The notes below the pieces were generated by a model, which made no database searches, had not been told where the DNA came from, and saw nothing but the letters and a program-made list of their open reading frames with translations. From contig NZ_LT669941.1 in NCBI RefSeq assembly GCF_900128505.1, positions 3,528,420 through 3,592,419 of the forward strand: 64,000 nt of DNA, written 5' to 3'. This DNA comes from Parabacteroides timonensis (GTDB lineage Bacteria; Bacteroidota; Bacteroidia; Bacteroidales; Tannerellaceae). The position numbers were made by a program, and so were the translations under genes. Position 1 is the first letter of the stretch, and each line of letters starts with the position of its first letter. Positions 55,791 through 63,783 of the stretch are shown in pieces.

Positions 55791-56497
55791 TTAAATGATC
55801 TTTTGCATAATATCCTTTATTTCCAGGTTTAATTTAGAAAAGGCGAACCACTTTTTACCGAGGTCTTTCAGCGAAGCACCGATATGATAAATATCTTTGT
55901 CATCAATCAACAGGAATCGATCGTGCGATTGTTTAAACTGATTGATCGTGATCGGCTCATAATTGATTTATGAGCCGATTTTATCAGATCAGCAGCAAAT
56001 TTATAGGCGTCGAACAGTTGGCCATCGAAGAAAATACCTTCGACGGGAGGAAGCGACGTTTTTATAAAGAAGTCGATCTTTTGGTCATGTTCAACCAGTT
56101 TGGCTTCTATGTCTTCAATTTTCTTGTTGATAGAATAACCTTTTAGTAAATAGTCTTTCAGAATCTTGCTGGCCCAAATACGGAATTGTGTTCCACGCCT
56201 TGACTTAACTCTGTAACCGACAGAGATAATAACATCAAGGTTATAAAATTTCTGTATTCTTTTTACCATTCTGCTCCCCTCTTCACGAACTTGTAAGAAA
56301 TCCTTACAGGTTGAATCTGTTTCCAATTCTTGTTCGGTATAAATGTTTTTAATGTGTAGTGTTATATTTTGAGAGGTTGTCTCAAATAAGTCTGCCATTT
56401 GCGCCTGAGTCAGCCAAACGGTTTCATCTTCCATTCTGACTTCCAGCTGTAAAGTTTTTTCCGGCTGATAAACGATGATCTCTCCTTTATTTTTCAT
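55791..56497 (-). pseudogene. RhuM-family protein gene with internal deletion and frameshift
   Basis: The intact N-terminal part (56497 to about 55965) is typical RhuM: IIVYQPEKTLQLEVRMEDET, VWLTQAQMADLFETTSQNIT and YRVKSRRGTQFRIWASKILK. After DLIKSAHKSI the reading breaks at 55907. In another frame the true C-terminus resumes: QFKQSHDRFLLIDDKDIYHI, GASLKDLGKKWFAFSKL, ending at 55791. The segment normally between them, roughly 80-90 residues as I remember the family, is missing. The junction is a perfect palindrome, ATCGGCTCATAA, ATCAA, TTATGAGCCGAT. RhuM function is uncertain, and this copy should be inactive in its C-terminal domain. Confidence 0.85.
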
Positions 56498-56594
56498 AGC
56501 TATACGATTTTGTTTGTGGTAAAGTTAAGATTATTATTTATCTGATAGTTGTTTTTAGGAAAAATATATGTCATTTCTGTGTATTAAATAACGA

Positions 56595-56622
56595 AAGCCC
56601 GACGGAATAATCCGCCGGGCTT
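56595..56622 (-). terminator. Hairpin downstream of the surface-protein gene
   Basis: AAGCCCG and CGGGCTT plus CGGA and TCCG pair with one mismatch. Read leftward it is followed by TCGTTATTT and read rightward by GTTTTTG. It lies 167 bases after the stop at 56789 and before the RhuM start, so it probably ends the surface-protein transcript. The 291 bases 56498-56788 hold nothing else that I recognise. Confidence 0.6.
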
Positions 56623-56788
56623 GTTTTTGTCTGTTGTTGCTCTTCACAGAGATCGAACAGAAGAACTTTATTTCATTACTTTAGTATTAATATCGACCGC
56701 TTGTTCGCCCTCGCGGGGTAATTGGTTGATTTTTGTCCGATATCACCGCGCAGTCAAATTTAAATTTATTGATTATAAATAGTTTCTA

Positions 56789-59700
56789 TTATTTTACGAT
56801 TGCCTTTACAGCAGCTTCACCTTCAACAGCTACTACAACTACACCTTGAGGAGCAGCGATTGTAGCGTTGTCAGAAGAAAGAACTGTGTTAGCAACTGTC
56901 TGGCCAAGAACGTTAGTGATAACAACTTTCTTGCCTTCAGCACCCTTGATCGTTACATCACCGTTGCCGGCAATTACACTGATTGCAGAAGCATTGAGAT
57001 CTTCGTTGGCAACAACGTCCATACCTTCTGTTGCACCATTAACCATGGTGTAATAAGATGCCTGGCGAGCCAAAACTACGTTACCGTTCAGATAAGCTAC
57101 ATAATAACCTGTTGCCGGGTTGTAGATAGCATATTCTTTTTCATTTTCCGGGTTGATTTCGAATGCGAACAAACCGAAGTTATCGTCTGTCGGAGTTACA
57201 TCCAGATGTTCCTTGACTGCTTTACCGAATTCTTCAGAAACTTCAAATCCTTTCAGCCATTCAGCCTGTCTTGAAGCGATGATGTCAGTTGATACGGCAC
57301 CGGCTTTCAAAGTGTCTTTTGCACTCGGTTTAACAGAAGCTACGATCATTGTATCAGCAATATGCTTGGCATCTACGAAACGAAGTCTTGCAAAATGTTC
57401 AGTATTTGTGTAGTGGTAGCAATAATCTTCTTTCTTGATGTCTTTATCTTTTGCATATACGATAGAGTCGTACATAGCGAACAGATATTTACCAACTACT
57501 GTATCGTTCATTGCATAGTGTGTACATTCAACCGGATGACCATATTGATCCTTTTCACCAGAATGTAACGGACCTACTTTCTCACCACGTTTTGCACCTT
57601 TTTGTGCCAGGTAATACAAAGGCATTGTGTTGCCGGCTCTGTTCACATAAGCAGTGTCTACAGCGATACTGAATGCTACTGAATCGTAAGCCAAGCCACC
57701 CATAGATTTTAATGCTGTTGACGGAACGCCTTCTACCAGGAAGTCGTTTTCGCCGCTAGCCAACATATAAGCAGAATTACCTACCAGGTTCTGAACAGAA
57801 TACAGGTTGATGTTAGCCAATGTTGTGTCGCTTTCAGCCTTCAGGTCTTTCAGGATGTCTGCATACTTAGGAGATGTAGATTCATACAAACCGAATTCGT
57901 CGGCGATGTCTTTCTTGTACAGATCATCTTCATTGTGCAGGTAACCAGTACCAACGTTTACATATACTTTTTTGTCATCAGTTTTTGTAACCATTACATA
58001 TTGTCCGTCTTCTTTTTCTTTCAGGAAGAACTGTGCAGCTTCTTCTGCATTTGTAATCGTTGGATTCAGGATATATTTACCATCAGCATCTAATGTCACG
58101 AAACGTTTTGTAACTCTTTCCTGCAGTGCGTAAGGAATTCTGCGTAATGAGTCGTTTTTGTTTACAATTGCTTCATAATATTTAGTTGTTTCCTTGTTGA
58201 TACCGTAAGCTAATGTATCGATAGAAGGAATCAGATAGAATGACAAACCTTCGTCAGTCTTTACGTTAATGCTCAATGTGTTGTTGTGAACACCTGAGTT
58301 CTGGATGAATACAGGTTCGTCAGAAGGATTGTTTCTGATACCCAGTTTGTAAGCTGTGCTCAACAAAGCAACTTTGTCGAACTTACCACCATTGGCATAA
58401 CCGCCCAAACGAGCAGGTGTAAGAGACTGTTCTGTCAGTTTCAGAGTGTCGACAGCTTGAGTGCCCACAGTTACTTGACTAACAAAATAGAACTGATCGG
58501 TTGTGTTTTCAACCAGATAGATAACATCACCAAGATTAACATTATCACCAGTTTCTCTATTCTTCATAGTGAACTTGTTAGATGCTGCGTCTTTGTCGTA
58601 AAGAACAACCCACTGTCCTTCCGGTCTGTTAGCTAAGAATTCAGAAGATTTTTCCCAAGAACTTGCTTCCGGATGAATAGTATATCCGGTAAGAATAGCA
58701 CCATTTATTTCTTTCTTATCAACAACAGTTACACTAAATGCTTTTCCCTTGAATGCATCAATAGTTACAGCAGAAGAAGCACCAAAGCCGATCTGTGCCC
58801 ATTTTTCAACAAGAGTGTTTGAAGGAATTGCCATCAATGTATTTACATCACCTGTTGTAGAAATCTGAGGACGTACAGTTGCATCTACTGTCATTTTACC
58901 GTCTGAATCCGGGAACTTAGCAGCAACAGTAATGATCATATTGTCATTAGTTGCAGCTTCTCCGTCATTCAAATTGTACTTAACAGTCATCCATGCGTTA
59001 TTCACAGGAACATCTTTGTTTGTGTCGTTAGCACCTAACAGAGCTGCACCGGTAAAGTTAGAGAATGCATAACCATAACCTGCTACTGAGCTGGCTGCAG
59101 AAACTGATTTTACTTTGTCAACAGCAACCAATGTTGCAGCATTGAAAAGAGGCATAACTTCTTCAACATCTTCATAATCTTCGATTGAGATAACACCTTT
59201 TGTTGATGCAGCCAACAGCTCTTTACCTCCTTTATTGCTTACAACGAAGAATATTTTTGAGTCAGTAGAACTTTGGTCGATTTTTCCAGTTGTAGTGCTA
59301 GTCGTATTTCCTAGCATCTTCTTTACAGATTCGATCAATGCTTTTTCAGCATCAGAACCTGCACTCTTATCAATATCAGCAGCACTATTTGCCAATGTAA
59401 TAGTAATCGCAGTCAACTGTTTGTTAAACAGACCATTTTCAGCCGAAGTAATAACAGTTGAGCCATCCTTTGCATTCAGGATGAAGCCGTTGCCCATCTT
59501 CGAATTCAGGTCAGCAATTGGCATATCTGCATCATCAACTGTGTAAGCGATTAGAGCTGTACCACCAGTACCCATTTCCCAAGTCGTATTCAACTTAATC
59601 TCTTTGTCGGTAAAAGCAACCACTGGTTTACCACTCAAGCCGGCAGCTTGCAAACCTCCGTCTTTTGTGTACTCTGCAGTAGTCAACCATGTCAGCTTTG

Positions 59701-60082
59701 TAATGGTGTTGTTAGCATCGTTGACAGAGGGTATTTCTCCTGCATTTGTAAATGTCAATACACCGCCTGTTCCTTTGTTCGTTAAAACAAAATCCCAACC
59801 TCCATTACGTTCTATTGCAGTGATTTTCCATAAAGAGTTGTCGTTTTGATCACTAACAGCCGTATTCAAAATTGTCAATTTTGAAAATTTAGGAGGCCCT
59901 GCTACTTCTGCCAATTCGCCAGCAGAAACAATATTATCAGAAGCATCCTTCAGGTAAAAAAATTGAGTGCCATCAAACTTAGTTCCTTCTGGAGCCTTGT
60001 TCGTTTGCGCATTCGCAGTAGTAAACAACGCACCTACCATTAGCAGACCCGCTGTCATCAGCGTAGAAAACTTTTTGTTCAT
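56789..60082 (-). CDS. Very large secreted surface protein with DUF6383-like C-terminal domain
   Basis: 1097 residues with a signal peptide at 1-25 (LMVGALFTTANAQ). The body has repeated beta-rich segments that start with similar FYLKD/GNEL-type turns and many Asn, Thr and Lys, and few Cys. The C-terminus (about 1030-1097) is the DUF6383-like domain: SAISVIAGNGDVTIKGAEGK, KVVITNVLGQTVANTVLSS and a Val-rich end, resembling secreted surface proteins of Parabacteroides. No enzyme motif is visible, so a structural S-layer-like or adhesin role is likely. The upstream region holds an invertible promoter that points away from this gene in the present sequence, so expression is predicted to be phase-variable and OFF here. 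Confidence 0.85.
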   Translation of the reverse strand: MNKKFSTLMTAGLLMVGALFTTANAQTNKAPEGTKFDGTQFFYLKDASDNIVSAGELAEVAGPPKFSKLTILNTAVSDQNDNSLWKITAIERNGGWDFVLTNKGTGGVLTFTNAGEIPSVNDANNTITKLTWLTTAEYTKDGGLQAAGLSGKPVVAFTDKEIKLNTTWEMGTGGTALIAYTVDDADMPIADLNSKMGNGFILNAKDGSTVITSAENGLFNKQLTAITITLANSAADIDKSAGSDAEKALIESVKKMLGNTTSTTTGKIDQSSTDSKIFFVVSNKGGKELLAASTKGVISIEDYEDVEEVMPLFNAATLVAVDKVKSVSAASSVAGYGYAFSNFTGAALLGANDTNKDVPVNNAWMTVKYNLNDGEAATNDNMIITVAAKFPDSDGKMTVDATVRPQISTTGDVNTLMAIPSNTLVEKWAQIGFGASSAVTIDAFKGKAFSVTVVDKKEINGAILTGYTIHPEASSWEKSSEFLANRPEGQWVVLYDKDAASNKFTMKNRETGDNVNLGDVIYLVENTTDQFYFVSQVTVGTQAVDTLKLTEQSLTPARLGGYANGGKFDKVALLSTAYKLGIRNNPSDEPVFIQNSGVHNNTLSINVKTDEGLSFYLIPSIDTLAYGINKETTKYYEAIVNKNDSLRRIPYALQERVTKRFVTLDADGKYILNPTITNAEEAAQFFLKEKEDGQYVMVTKTDDKKVYVNVGTGYLHNEDDLYKKDIADEFGLYESTSPKYADILKDLKAESDTTLANINLYSVQNLVGNSAYMLASGENDFLVEGVPSTALKSMGGLAYDSVAFSIAVDTAYVNRAGNTMPLYYLAQKGAKRGEKVGPLHSGEKDQYGHPVECTHYAMNDTVVGKYLFAMYDSIVYAKDKDIKKEDYCYHYTNTEHFARLRFVDAKHIADTMIVASVKPSAKDTLKAGAVSTDIIASRQAEWLKGFEVSEEFGKAVKEHLDVTPTDDNFGLFAFEINPENEKEYAIYNPATGYYVAYLNGNVVLARQASYYTMVNGATEGMDVVANEDLNASAISVIAGNGDVTIKGAEGKKVVITNVLGQTVANTVLSSDNATIAAPQGVVVVAVEGEAAVKAIVK

Positions 60083-60201
60083 AATTTAAAATTTAATATT
60101 AATAATAGTGTTAAAATAGCGTCGCAAACCTTGTGAATCCTGCTCTACACCTTTCCCCTTTCTTTCCCTAACTATGTATTTGTTAAAAGGTGTTTAGCAA
60201 A

Positions 60202-60234
60202 ATGACGAGATTAATCGATCCTTTTTTCTCGTCA
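60202..60234 (+). repeat. Left inverted repeat of the promoter switch
   Basis: Starts ATGACGAGATTAATCGATCC. It differs from the reverse complement of the right arm only at positions 6, 8 and 9. TGACGAGA and TCTCGTCA at its two ends also make it partly palindromic. Confidence 0.85.
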
Positions 60235-60343
60235 TTTTTAGAATGGATTTTGATTTCATACCGGAAAGAGAGAATTTCATACAAACTTTGTTATGTAGTT
60301 GATAAGAAAGGCTATATATTTGTAAAAATAAATTTGAAAAGAA

Positions 60344-60373
60344 TTGTAGGTTCAAAAAACAGTTGTACCTTTG
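60344..60373 (+). promoter_or_regulatory. Promoter inside the invertible segment
   Basis: TTG at 60344-60346, a 19-base spacer, then TACCTTTG at 60366-60373: a full match to the Bacteroidota TTG-N19-TAnnTTTG consensus. It ends exactly at the right inverted repeat. It reads rightward into about 1 kb with no credible gene. A second TATATTTG at 60315-60322 lacks a well-spaced -33 element. Confidence 0.8.
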
Positions 60374-60406
60374 TGACGAGAAAAAAGGATCGATTAAATT
60401 AGTCAT
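60374..60406 (-). repeat. Right inverted repeat of the promoter switch
   Basis: Reverse complement of the left arm with three differences at the outer end; the inner 24 bases are identical. It directly follows the -7 box, so the transcript start would lie within the repeat, as expected for an invertible promoter. Confidence 0.85.
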
Positions 60407-60629
60407 TCCTATTTAACATCTTATCCACCTGTATAACAGAGTAATATATTTCAAAAAACACCTATTTTCCATCGTTTTTTAACACTTCCTTCATTTATAA
60501 ATAAGACTCTGGTATGCAAATAGTTAATGACTCCTTCCGTTGTTTGCTTCCCTGTATGTAAATAGCTGTATAGTAATGAATTAAAATCTGAAGTTTGCTT
60601 AGAAGCTGTTTTGGATTTATTGTTTGTTT
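60407..60629. other. AT-rich intergenic stretch right of the promoter switch
   Basis: No gene, hairpin or repeat that I can support. The TATGCAAATAG and TATGTAAATAG words near 60512 and 60560 are a weak internal repeat. The transcript from the promoter switch in its present orientation would run through here. Confidence 0.5.
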
Positions 60630-60917
60630 CAGTTATTATCAGATATGAACTATCTCTCTTTACAAGGCATAGCCTTGTGCCGCAGGCTATATTTTGCCGT
60701 CTGCTTCAGCTGACGGACTAATAATCAGGAGGCAAAGCCTCTTCCCTTGTGGGCTTAAGCCCCTTTAAAACAGAGACAAGCAGTATATATCAATGGGGTT
60801 AAAACCCACAGAGGAATCCGGCAAAGCCGGAGCATTTAATCTATCCGTCGGTTAAAAACCGACGGCAAAAGAGAGCCTGCGGCATGAGGCGGAGCCTCAT
60901 AAAAGACTCAGTTTTTT
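60630..60917 (+). repeat. Composite palindromic element, copy 1
   Basis: About 288 bases made of successive hairpins: ACAAGGCATAGCCTTGT, CCGTC/GACGG, GAGGCAAAGCCTC, GGGCTTAAGCCC, GGGGTTAAAACCC, TCCGGCAAAGCCGGA, CCGTCGGTT/AACCGACGG and ATGAGGCGGAGCCTCAT. The whole unit is also an imperfect inverted repeat. An inverted copy lies at 63374-63672. It resembles REP or BIME-like clusters. A short open frame overlapping its right end is not a credible gene. Confidence 0.85.
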
Positions 60918-61100
60918 CTATCTCCGAACGTGAAGCCCAATTGTCAATTAAAATAATCCCCTTTCTTTTTATCCAACATAAGCCACCCCCTCATCAATGT
61001 TACTTAGCCATTACAGGTTCATTTGTCGGAAAACCTGATTTACATATAATGTACGCGACTGCAGGGCGAAAAAATTTATTTGATTTTTCCGGCAGAAACC

Positions 61101-61131
61101 TTTGTTTGTCAGGGAATAATACCTACATTTG
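61101..61131 (+). promoter_or_regulatory. Consensus promoter upstream of the phage-like gene block
   Basis: TTTG at 61101-61104, a 19-base spacer, then TACATTTG at 61124-61131. It reads toward the 251-residue protein gene at 61403, giving a leader of about 265 bases. This is the best promoter match in the right part of the window together with the one in the switch. Confidence 0.75.
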
Positions 61132-61245
61132 TAAACCCAACTATGTATGATAACCCAACGGACTTTCTTCCCCGAGGTAGAGATACTATTGTTTTTTTAC
61201 AATAACAAATCTTGCTCTTTATAGTATATCCGAATGTATTTTCAA

Positions 61246-61299
61246 TTTCTTCCGAATGAAATTTTATTTTCTCCCGAAAGGAATTTTACTTTCTCCCGG
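61246..61299 (+). repeat. 22-bp tandem repeat in the leader of the phage-like gene block
   Basis: Units start at 61246, 61268 and 61290 (the third is partial): TTTCTTCCGAATGAAATTTT, TTTCTCCCGAAAGGAATTTT and TTTCTCCCGG. Two-turn spacing suggests sites for a DNA-binding protein, an operator or iteron-like array. Confidence 0.65.
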
Positions 61300-61402
61300 T
61301 ACCTCGTTTTTTCGTATCAGGAAGACGATTTCGGAATACAGATGAAAAATGACAATAACTGTAACTATATAATTATTTACTAATTTTTAAAACCTTAAAG
61401 TA

Positions 61403-62158
61403 GTGAAGAAGCATAAAATCTTGACTAAGAAACAGGACAATCTGATTGTCGCTGTTCAAAATGGAGTAGGCATACTCAGTGAAAATGCCAACCGAAGCCT
61501 GGCATGTAAGACGGACGGTCTTCAATTGATCAGCCGTATCGACCATGAAGGCGGTATGAACGAAACCTTGGCTACCGAAACCGAAAGCTATCTCTCGCAG
61601 TGCCGCAGCACGCTGTCGGGCATGAACACGGCCCGCAAACCGTTTACCCAACAACTGACGGACGTGCAAAAGCTATTCGTTTCCCTTGAAAATGAGATCG
61701 ACCCCACGAAAAAGGACAGCCCGGCAAATGAACTGGCCGGCCGTCTCAACGCGTGGAAGCTGGCTCAGATACGCGAAGCCGAAAAGGAGGAACAGCGCTT
61801 GGTAGCTAATTTCCAGCGCACCGAAAAGCGCGTTGCCGGACGCGACGACCTGGATGAGGCACAGAAGGCAGTTGCCCTCAGCCGTGCCGGGAGTCGTCTG
61901 CAAGCCGGATGTGCTATCCTGAAAATGAACGCTATAGCCACCGAGCTAGAGCCTATTGTAACCGAACCCGAAGGTTATATCGACCTGTTGCGCCTGTGGT
62001 GGCAGGAGATTGGTCGAAACCTGCCCGACAGCGATTTGCAGCGTATCTTCCGCCCGATGTTGTCGTATGCCCGCAAGCAAGCCCGCAAAAATATCCTTAT
62101 CGACAGTGTTTACGTAGAATATCGCCCGGTACCGAAAGGGATCCAGGCGGCTTCGTAG
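61403..62158 (+). CDS. Phage-like helical protein of unknown function
   Basis: 251 residues from GTG 61403 (MKKHKILTKKQDNLIVAVQN); no ATG lies near. Mostly alpha-helical and charged, with coiled-coil-like stretches (KLAQIREAEKEEQRLVANFQ, RTEKRVAGRDDLDEAQKAVA) and a C-terminal domain LLRLWWQEIGRNLPDSDLQR. It is not a recognised family. The stop codon TAG is the second to fourth base of an 81-base palindromic repeat, so the gene end may have been set by insertion. A consensus promoter lies 272 bases upstream. Small neighbours on the same strand suggest a phage or island replication block. Confidence 0.75.
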   Translation: MKKHKILTKKQDNLIVAVQNGVGILSENANRSLACKTDGLQLISRIDHEGGMNETLATETESYLSQCRSTLSGMNTARKPFTQQLTDVQKLFVSLENEIDPTKKDSPANELAGRLNAWKLAQIREAEKEEQRLVANFQRTEKRVAGRDDLDEAQKAVALSRAGSRLQAGCAILKMNAIATELEPIVTEPEGYIDLLRLWWQEIGRNLPDSDLQRIFRPMLSYARKQARKNILIDSVYVEYRPVPKGIQAAS

Positions 62159-62235
62159 GGGCGGGTTCCAAACCCGCCCAATATCAACAAGATGTGATCT
62201 TTGTCACAACGGGCAGGTTTGGAACCTGCCCCTAC
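62155..62235. repeat. 81-bp palindromic repeat element
   Basis: GTAGGGGCGGGTTCCAAACC and its near-complement end GGTTTGGAACCTGCCCCTAC form long arms around a 30-base centre. It has the form of a small dispersed MITE or REP element. It starts one base before the stop codon of the upstream gene. Confidence 0.85.
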
Positions 62236-62288
62236 GAGGACGGTCATAATGTTTCATTTCTGCAAAAAAATAGAATTACCACAAAAAT

Positions 62289-62777
62289 ATGAACAATAAT
62301 TCAGTAACCTTTTCTCTGGTTTCCGTCAAGGACGGGAATTTCAAAGCCCGCTATGAAGCCTTTACGGAAAGTACGGGAGACAACCGCGTGATCACCTACG
62401 AAAACACAGCGCCTGTACACAGCGACTTGACGGAAGCCTTGCAACGACTGGTGTATCATATGGTCAATTTCATGGCAATGACGACAAATAGTGACAACCT
62501 GCTTATCACCGGCCTGCAACGTCAGAACTGCGGCAACGCACAATTGCTGACCATCTATGCACGTAAGGAAAACCAGCTGCATGAGTGTTGCGGCAATATC
62601 GTCAGCCGCTTTTATATCGGCCGCGACGAATACCCTTCGATCGACTTACTGCTCGAAGACCTCTCTGCCTGCGAACGTGAAGCGCTGGCGTATATCGAAA
62701 ACGGTAAACGCCTGGAACACGACACGTTTATCCGTCTGGACGAAAACGATTTATCCATCCTTCATTCTGCCGCCTGA
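62289..62777 (+). CDS. Phage-like protein of unknown function, 162 residues
   Basis: MNNNSVTFSLVSVKDGNFKA is beta-rich, then ALQRLVYHMVNFMAMTTNSD and a tail with YPSIDLLLEDLSACEREALA. No known domain was recognised. It starts 53 bases after the palindromic repeat. Its stop overlaps the next start by one base (TGATG), so the two are translationally coupled. Confidence 0.72.
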   Translation: MNNNSVTFSLVSVKDGNFKARYEAFTESTGDNRVITYENTAPVHSDLTEALQRLVYHMVNFMAMTTNSDNLLITGLQRQNCGNAQLLTIYARKENQLHECCGNIVSRFYIGRDEYPSIDLLLEDLSACEREALAYIENGKRLEHDTFIRLDENDLSILHSAA

Positions 62778-63037
62778 TGAAAAGATGCACACTCACCATT
62801 GGCTGCCTCTTGGGAGACCAGGCGGCAGCTTGCCTGATGCGACTGATTACAGGCGAAAAAGGTTCGCGCAATTACAATTATTCGTGCGGCGAGGAATACG
62901 GATATTTCTACGACCCGTTCCTGAAAAAATGGATGGCATTCGACAACCGGCACAACACTTGCCTGGTCGAACAGTGCAACACCTCGAAAGAGGCCGAAAA
63001 CTTTCTCTATGACGGAGCAGACCTATTCGCCGCTTAG
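62777..63037 (+). CDS. Small Cys-containing protein of unknown function
   Basis: 86 residues: MKRCTLTIGCLLGDQAAACL, then YSCGEEYGYFYDPFLKKWMA and NTCLVEQCNTSKEAENFLYD. Six Cys residues are spread through it, which could bind metal or form a small disulfide-free fold. Coupled to the gene before, and its end overlaps the next start by 29 bases. Not recognised. Confidence 0.65.
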   Translation: MKRCTLTIGCLLGDQAAACLMRLITGEKGSRNYNYSCGEEYGYFYDPFLKKWMAFDNRHNTCLVEQCNTSKEAENFLYDGADLFAA

Positions 63038-63341
63038 TGCGCTAATCCGTAAGCACACGGGCGAAGAAGTGGTGGCGGAATACCGTTTCTATCCTTCGCG
63101 GGACTGGCGGTTCGACTTCGCCATCCCTTCCCGTCGTGTGGCTATCGAGGTGGAGGGCGGTGCCTTCAACGGCGGCCGCCATATCCGTCCCGAAGGTTAC
63201 CTGCGCGACATGGAGAAATATAATGAAGCGGCAGTCTGCGGCTGGTGCGTGATACGTGTATTGCCGGCGGAATTGCTGACGTTTAAAACGGTGCGACTCG
63301 TTATTCGAGCGGTGCTTTTTCAGTTGACAGTTGACAAGTGA
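63009..63341 (+). CDS. PD-(D/E)XK-type endonuclease-like protein
   Basis: 110 residues. AEYRFYPSRDWRFDFAIPSR and VAIEVEGGAF give E24, D36 and E47-x-E49, an arrangement like small phage and DUF559/Vsr-type nucleases (D then ExE/ExK). The middle GRHIRPEGYLRDMEKYNEAA and end WCVIRVLPAELL complete the core. It starts at ATG 63009, overlapping the preceding gene. Its last codons and stop come from the TTGACAG heptad repeat, so the original C-terminus may have been replaced. A role in recombination or defence is inference. Confidence 0.8.
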   Translation: MTEQTYSPLSALIRKHTGEEVVAEYRFYPSRDWRFDFAIPSRRVAIEVEGGAFNGGRHIRPEGYLRDMEKYNEAAVCGWCVIRVLPAELLTFKTVRLVIRAVLFQLTVDK

Positions 63342-63354
63342 CAGTTGACAGTTG
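63321..63354 (+). repeat. TTGACAG heptad repeat, copy 2
   Basis: CAGTTGACAGTTGACAAGTG followed by ACAGTTGACAGTTG. It contains the C-terminal codons and stop of the nuclease-like gene. An inverted copy lies at 63661-63692. Confidence 0.8.
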
Positions 63355-63373
63355 GGCTTCGCGTTCAGAACTA

Positions 63374-63672
63374 GAAAAATTTGAGTCTTTTTTATGAGGC
63401 AAAGCCTCATGCCGTAGGCTCTATTTTGCCGTTTGCTTCAGCTGACGGATAGATTAATACCCCGGCTTTGCCGGATTCCTCTGTGGGTTTTAACCCCTTT
63501 AGACATATAATGGTAGTCCCTGTTTTAAAGGGGCTGAAGCCCACAGAGGAAGAGGCTTTGCCTCCTATCTTTTATATCCGTCGGTTAAAAACCGACGGCA
63601 AAAGAGAGCCTGCGGCACAAGGCGTTGCCTTGTAATGAAAGATAGCTCACATCTGATAATAACTGTCAACTG
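63374..63672 (-). repeat. Composite palindromic element, copy 2 (inverted)
   Basis: Reverse complement of the element at 60630-60917 with scattered differences: ATGAGGCAAAGCCTCAT, GGCTTTGCCGG, GTGGGTTTTAACCCC, GGGGCTGAAGCCC, GAGGCTTTGCCTC, CCGTCGGTT/AACCGACGG and ACAAGGCGTTGCCTTGT. Most changes fall in loops or keep the stem. It fills much of the gene-free 63342-63783 region, which otherwise holds heptad repeats and an AT-rich leader. Confidence 0.85.
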
Positions 63673-63692
63673 TCACTTGTCAACTGTCAACT
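63661..63692 (-). repeat. TTGACAG heptad repeat, copy 3
   Basis: Inverse of copy 2 (63321-63354); its first bases overlap the edge of the composite palindromic element. Together with copy 2 it makes an outer inverted repeat around that element. Confidence 0.8.
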
Positions 63693-63783
63693 TCAGAAAC
63701 GTCTCATTTCTGATAAATTCTGAATCTGTTGCTATCTCCATTGACATATAATCTAATTATTCTTTGATAAATTTATTACAATC

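Larger units (their letters stand above)
60202..60406. promoter_or_regulatory. Probable invertible promoter (phase switch) of the DUF6383-type surface protein, OFF orientation
   Basis: Inverted repeats 60202-60234 and 60374-60406 are 33 bases long, match at 30 positions and share a perfect inner 24 bases that begin TTAATCGATCC. Between them lie 139 bases with a consensus promoter pointing right, away from the gene at 60082. Inversion would point it at that gene with a leader of about 145 bases. Each arm also has TGACGAG/CTCGTCA-like ends, as in recombinase sites. No recombinase is in the window, so it would act in trans. Confidence 0.75.

Noticed and set aside
60190..60406. Two opposed 70-codon frames, both beginning with similar residues
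   Set aside because: Their similar starts (TRLIDPFFSS and TNLIDPFFSS) are just the two inverted-repeat arms translated; no real genes.
60660..60905. Regularly spaced palindromes as a CRISPR array
   Set aside because: The units differ from each other, have no constant repeat with unique spacers, and no cas genes are present.
60884..61150. 88-codon plus-strand frame
   Set aside because: It starts inside the composite palindromic element, runs over the promoter at 61101 and has no recognisable content.
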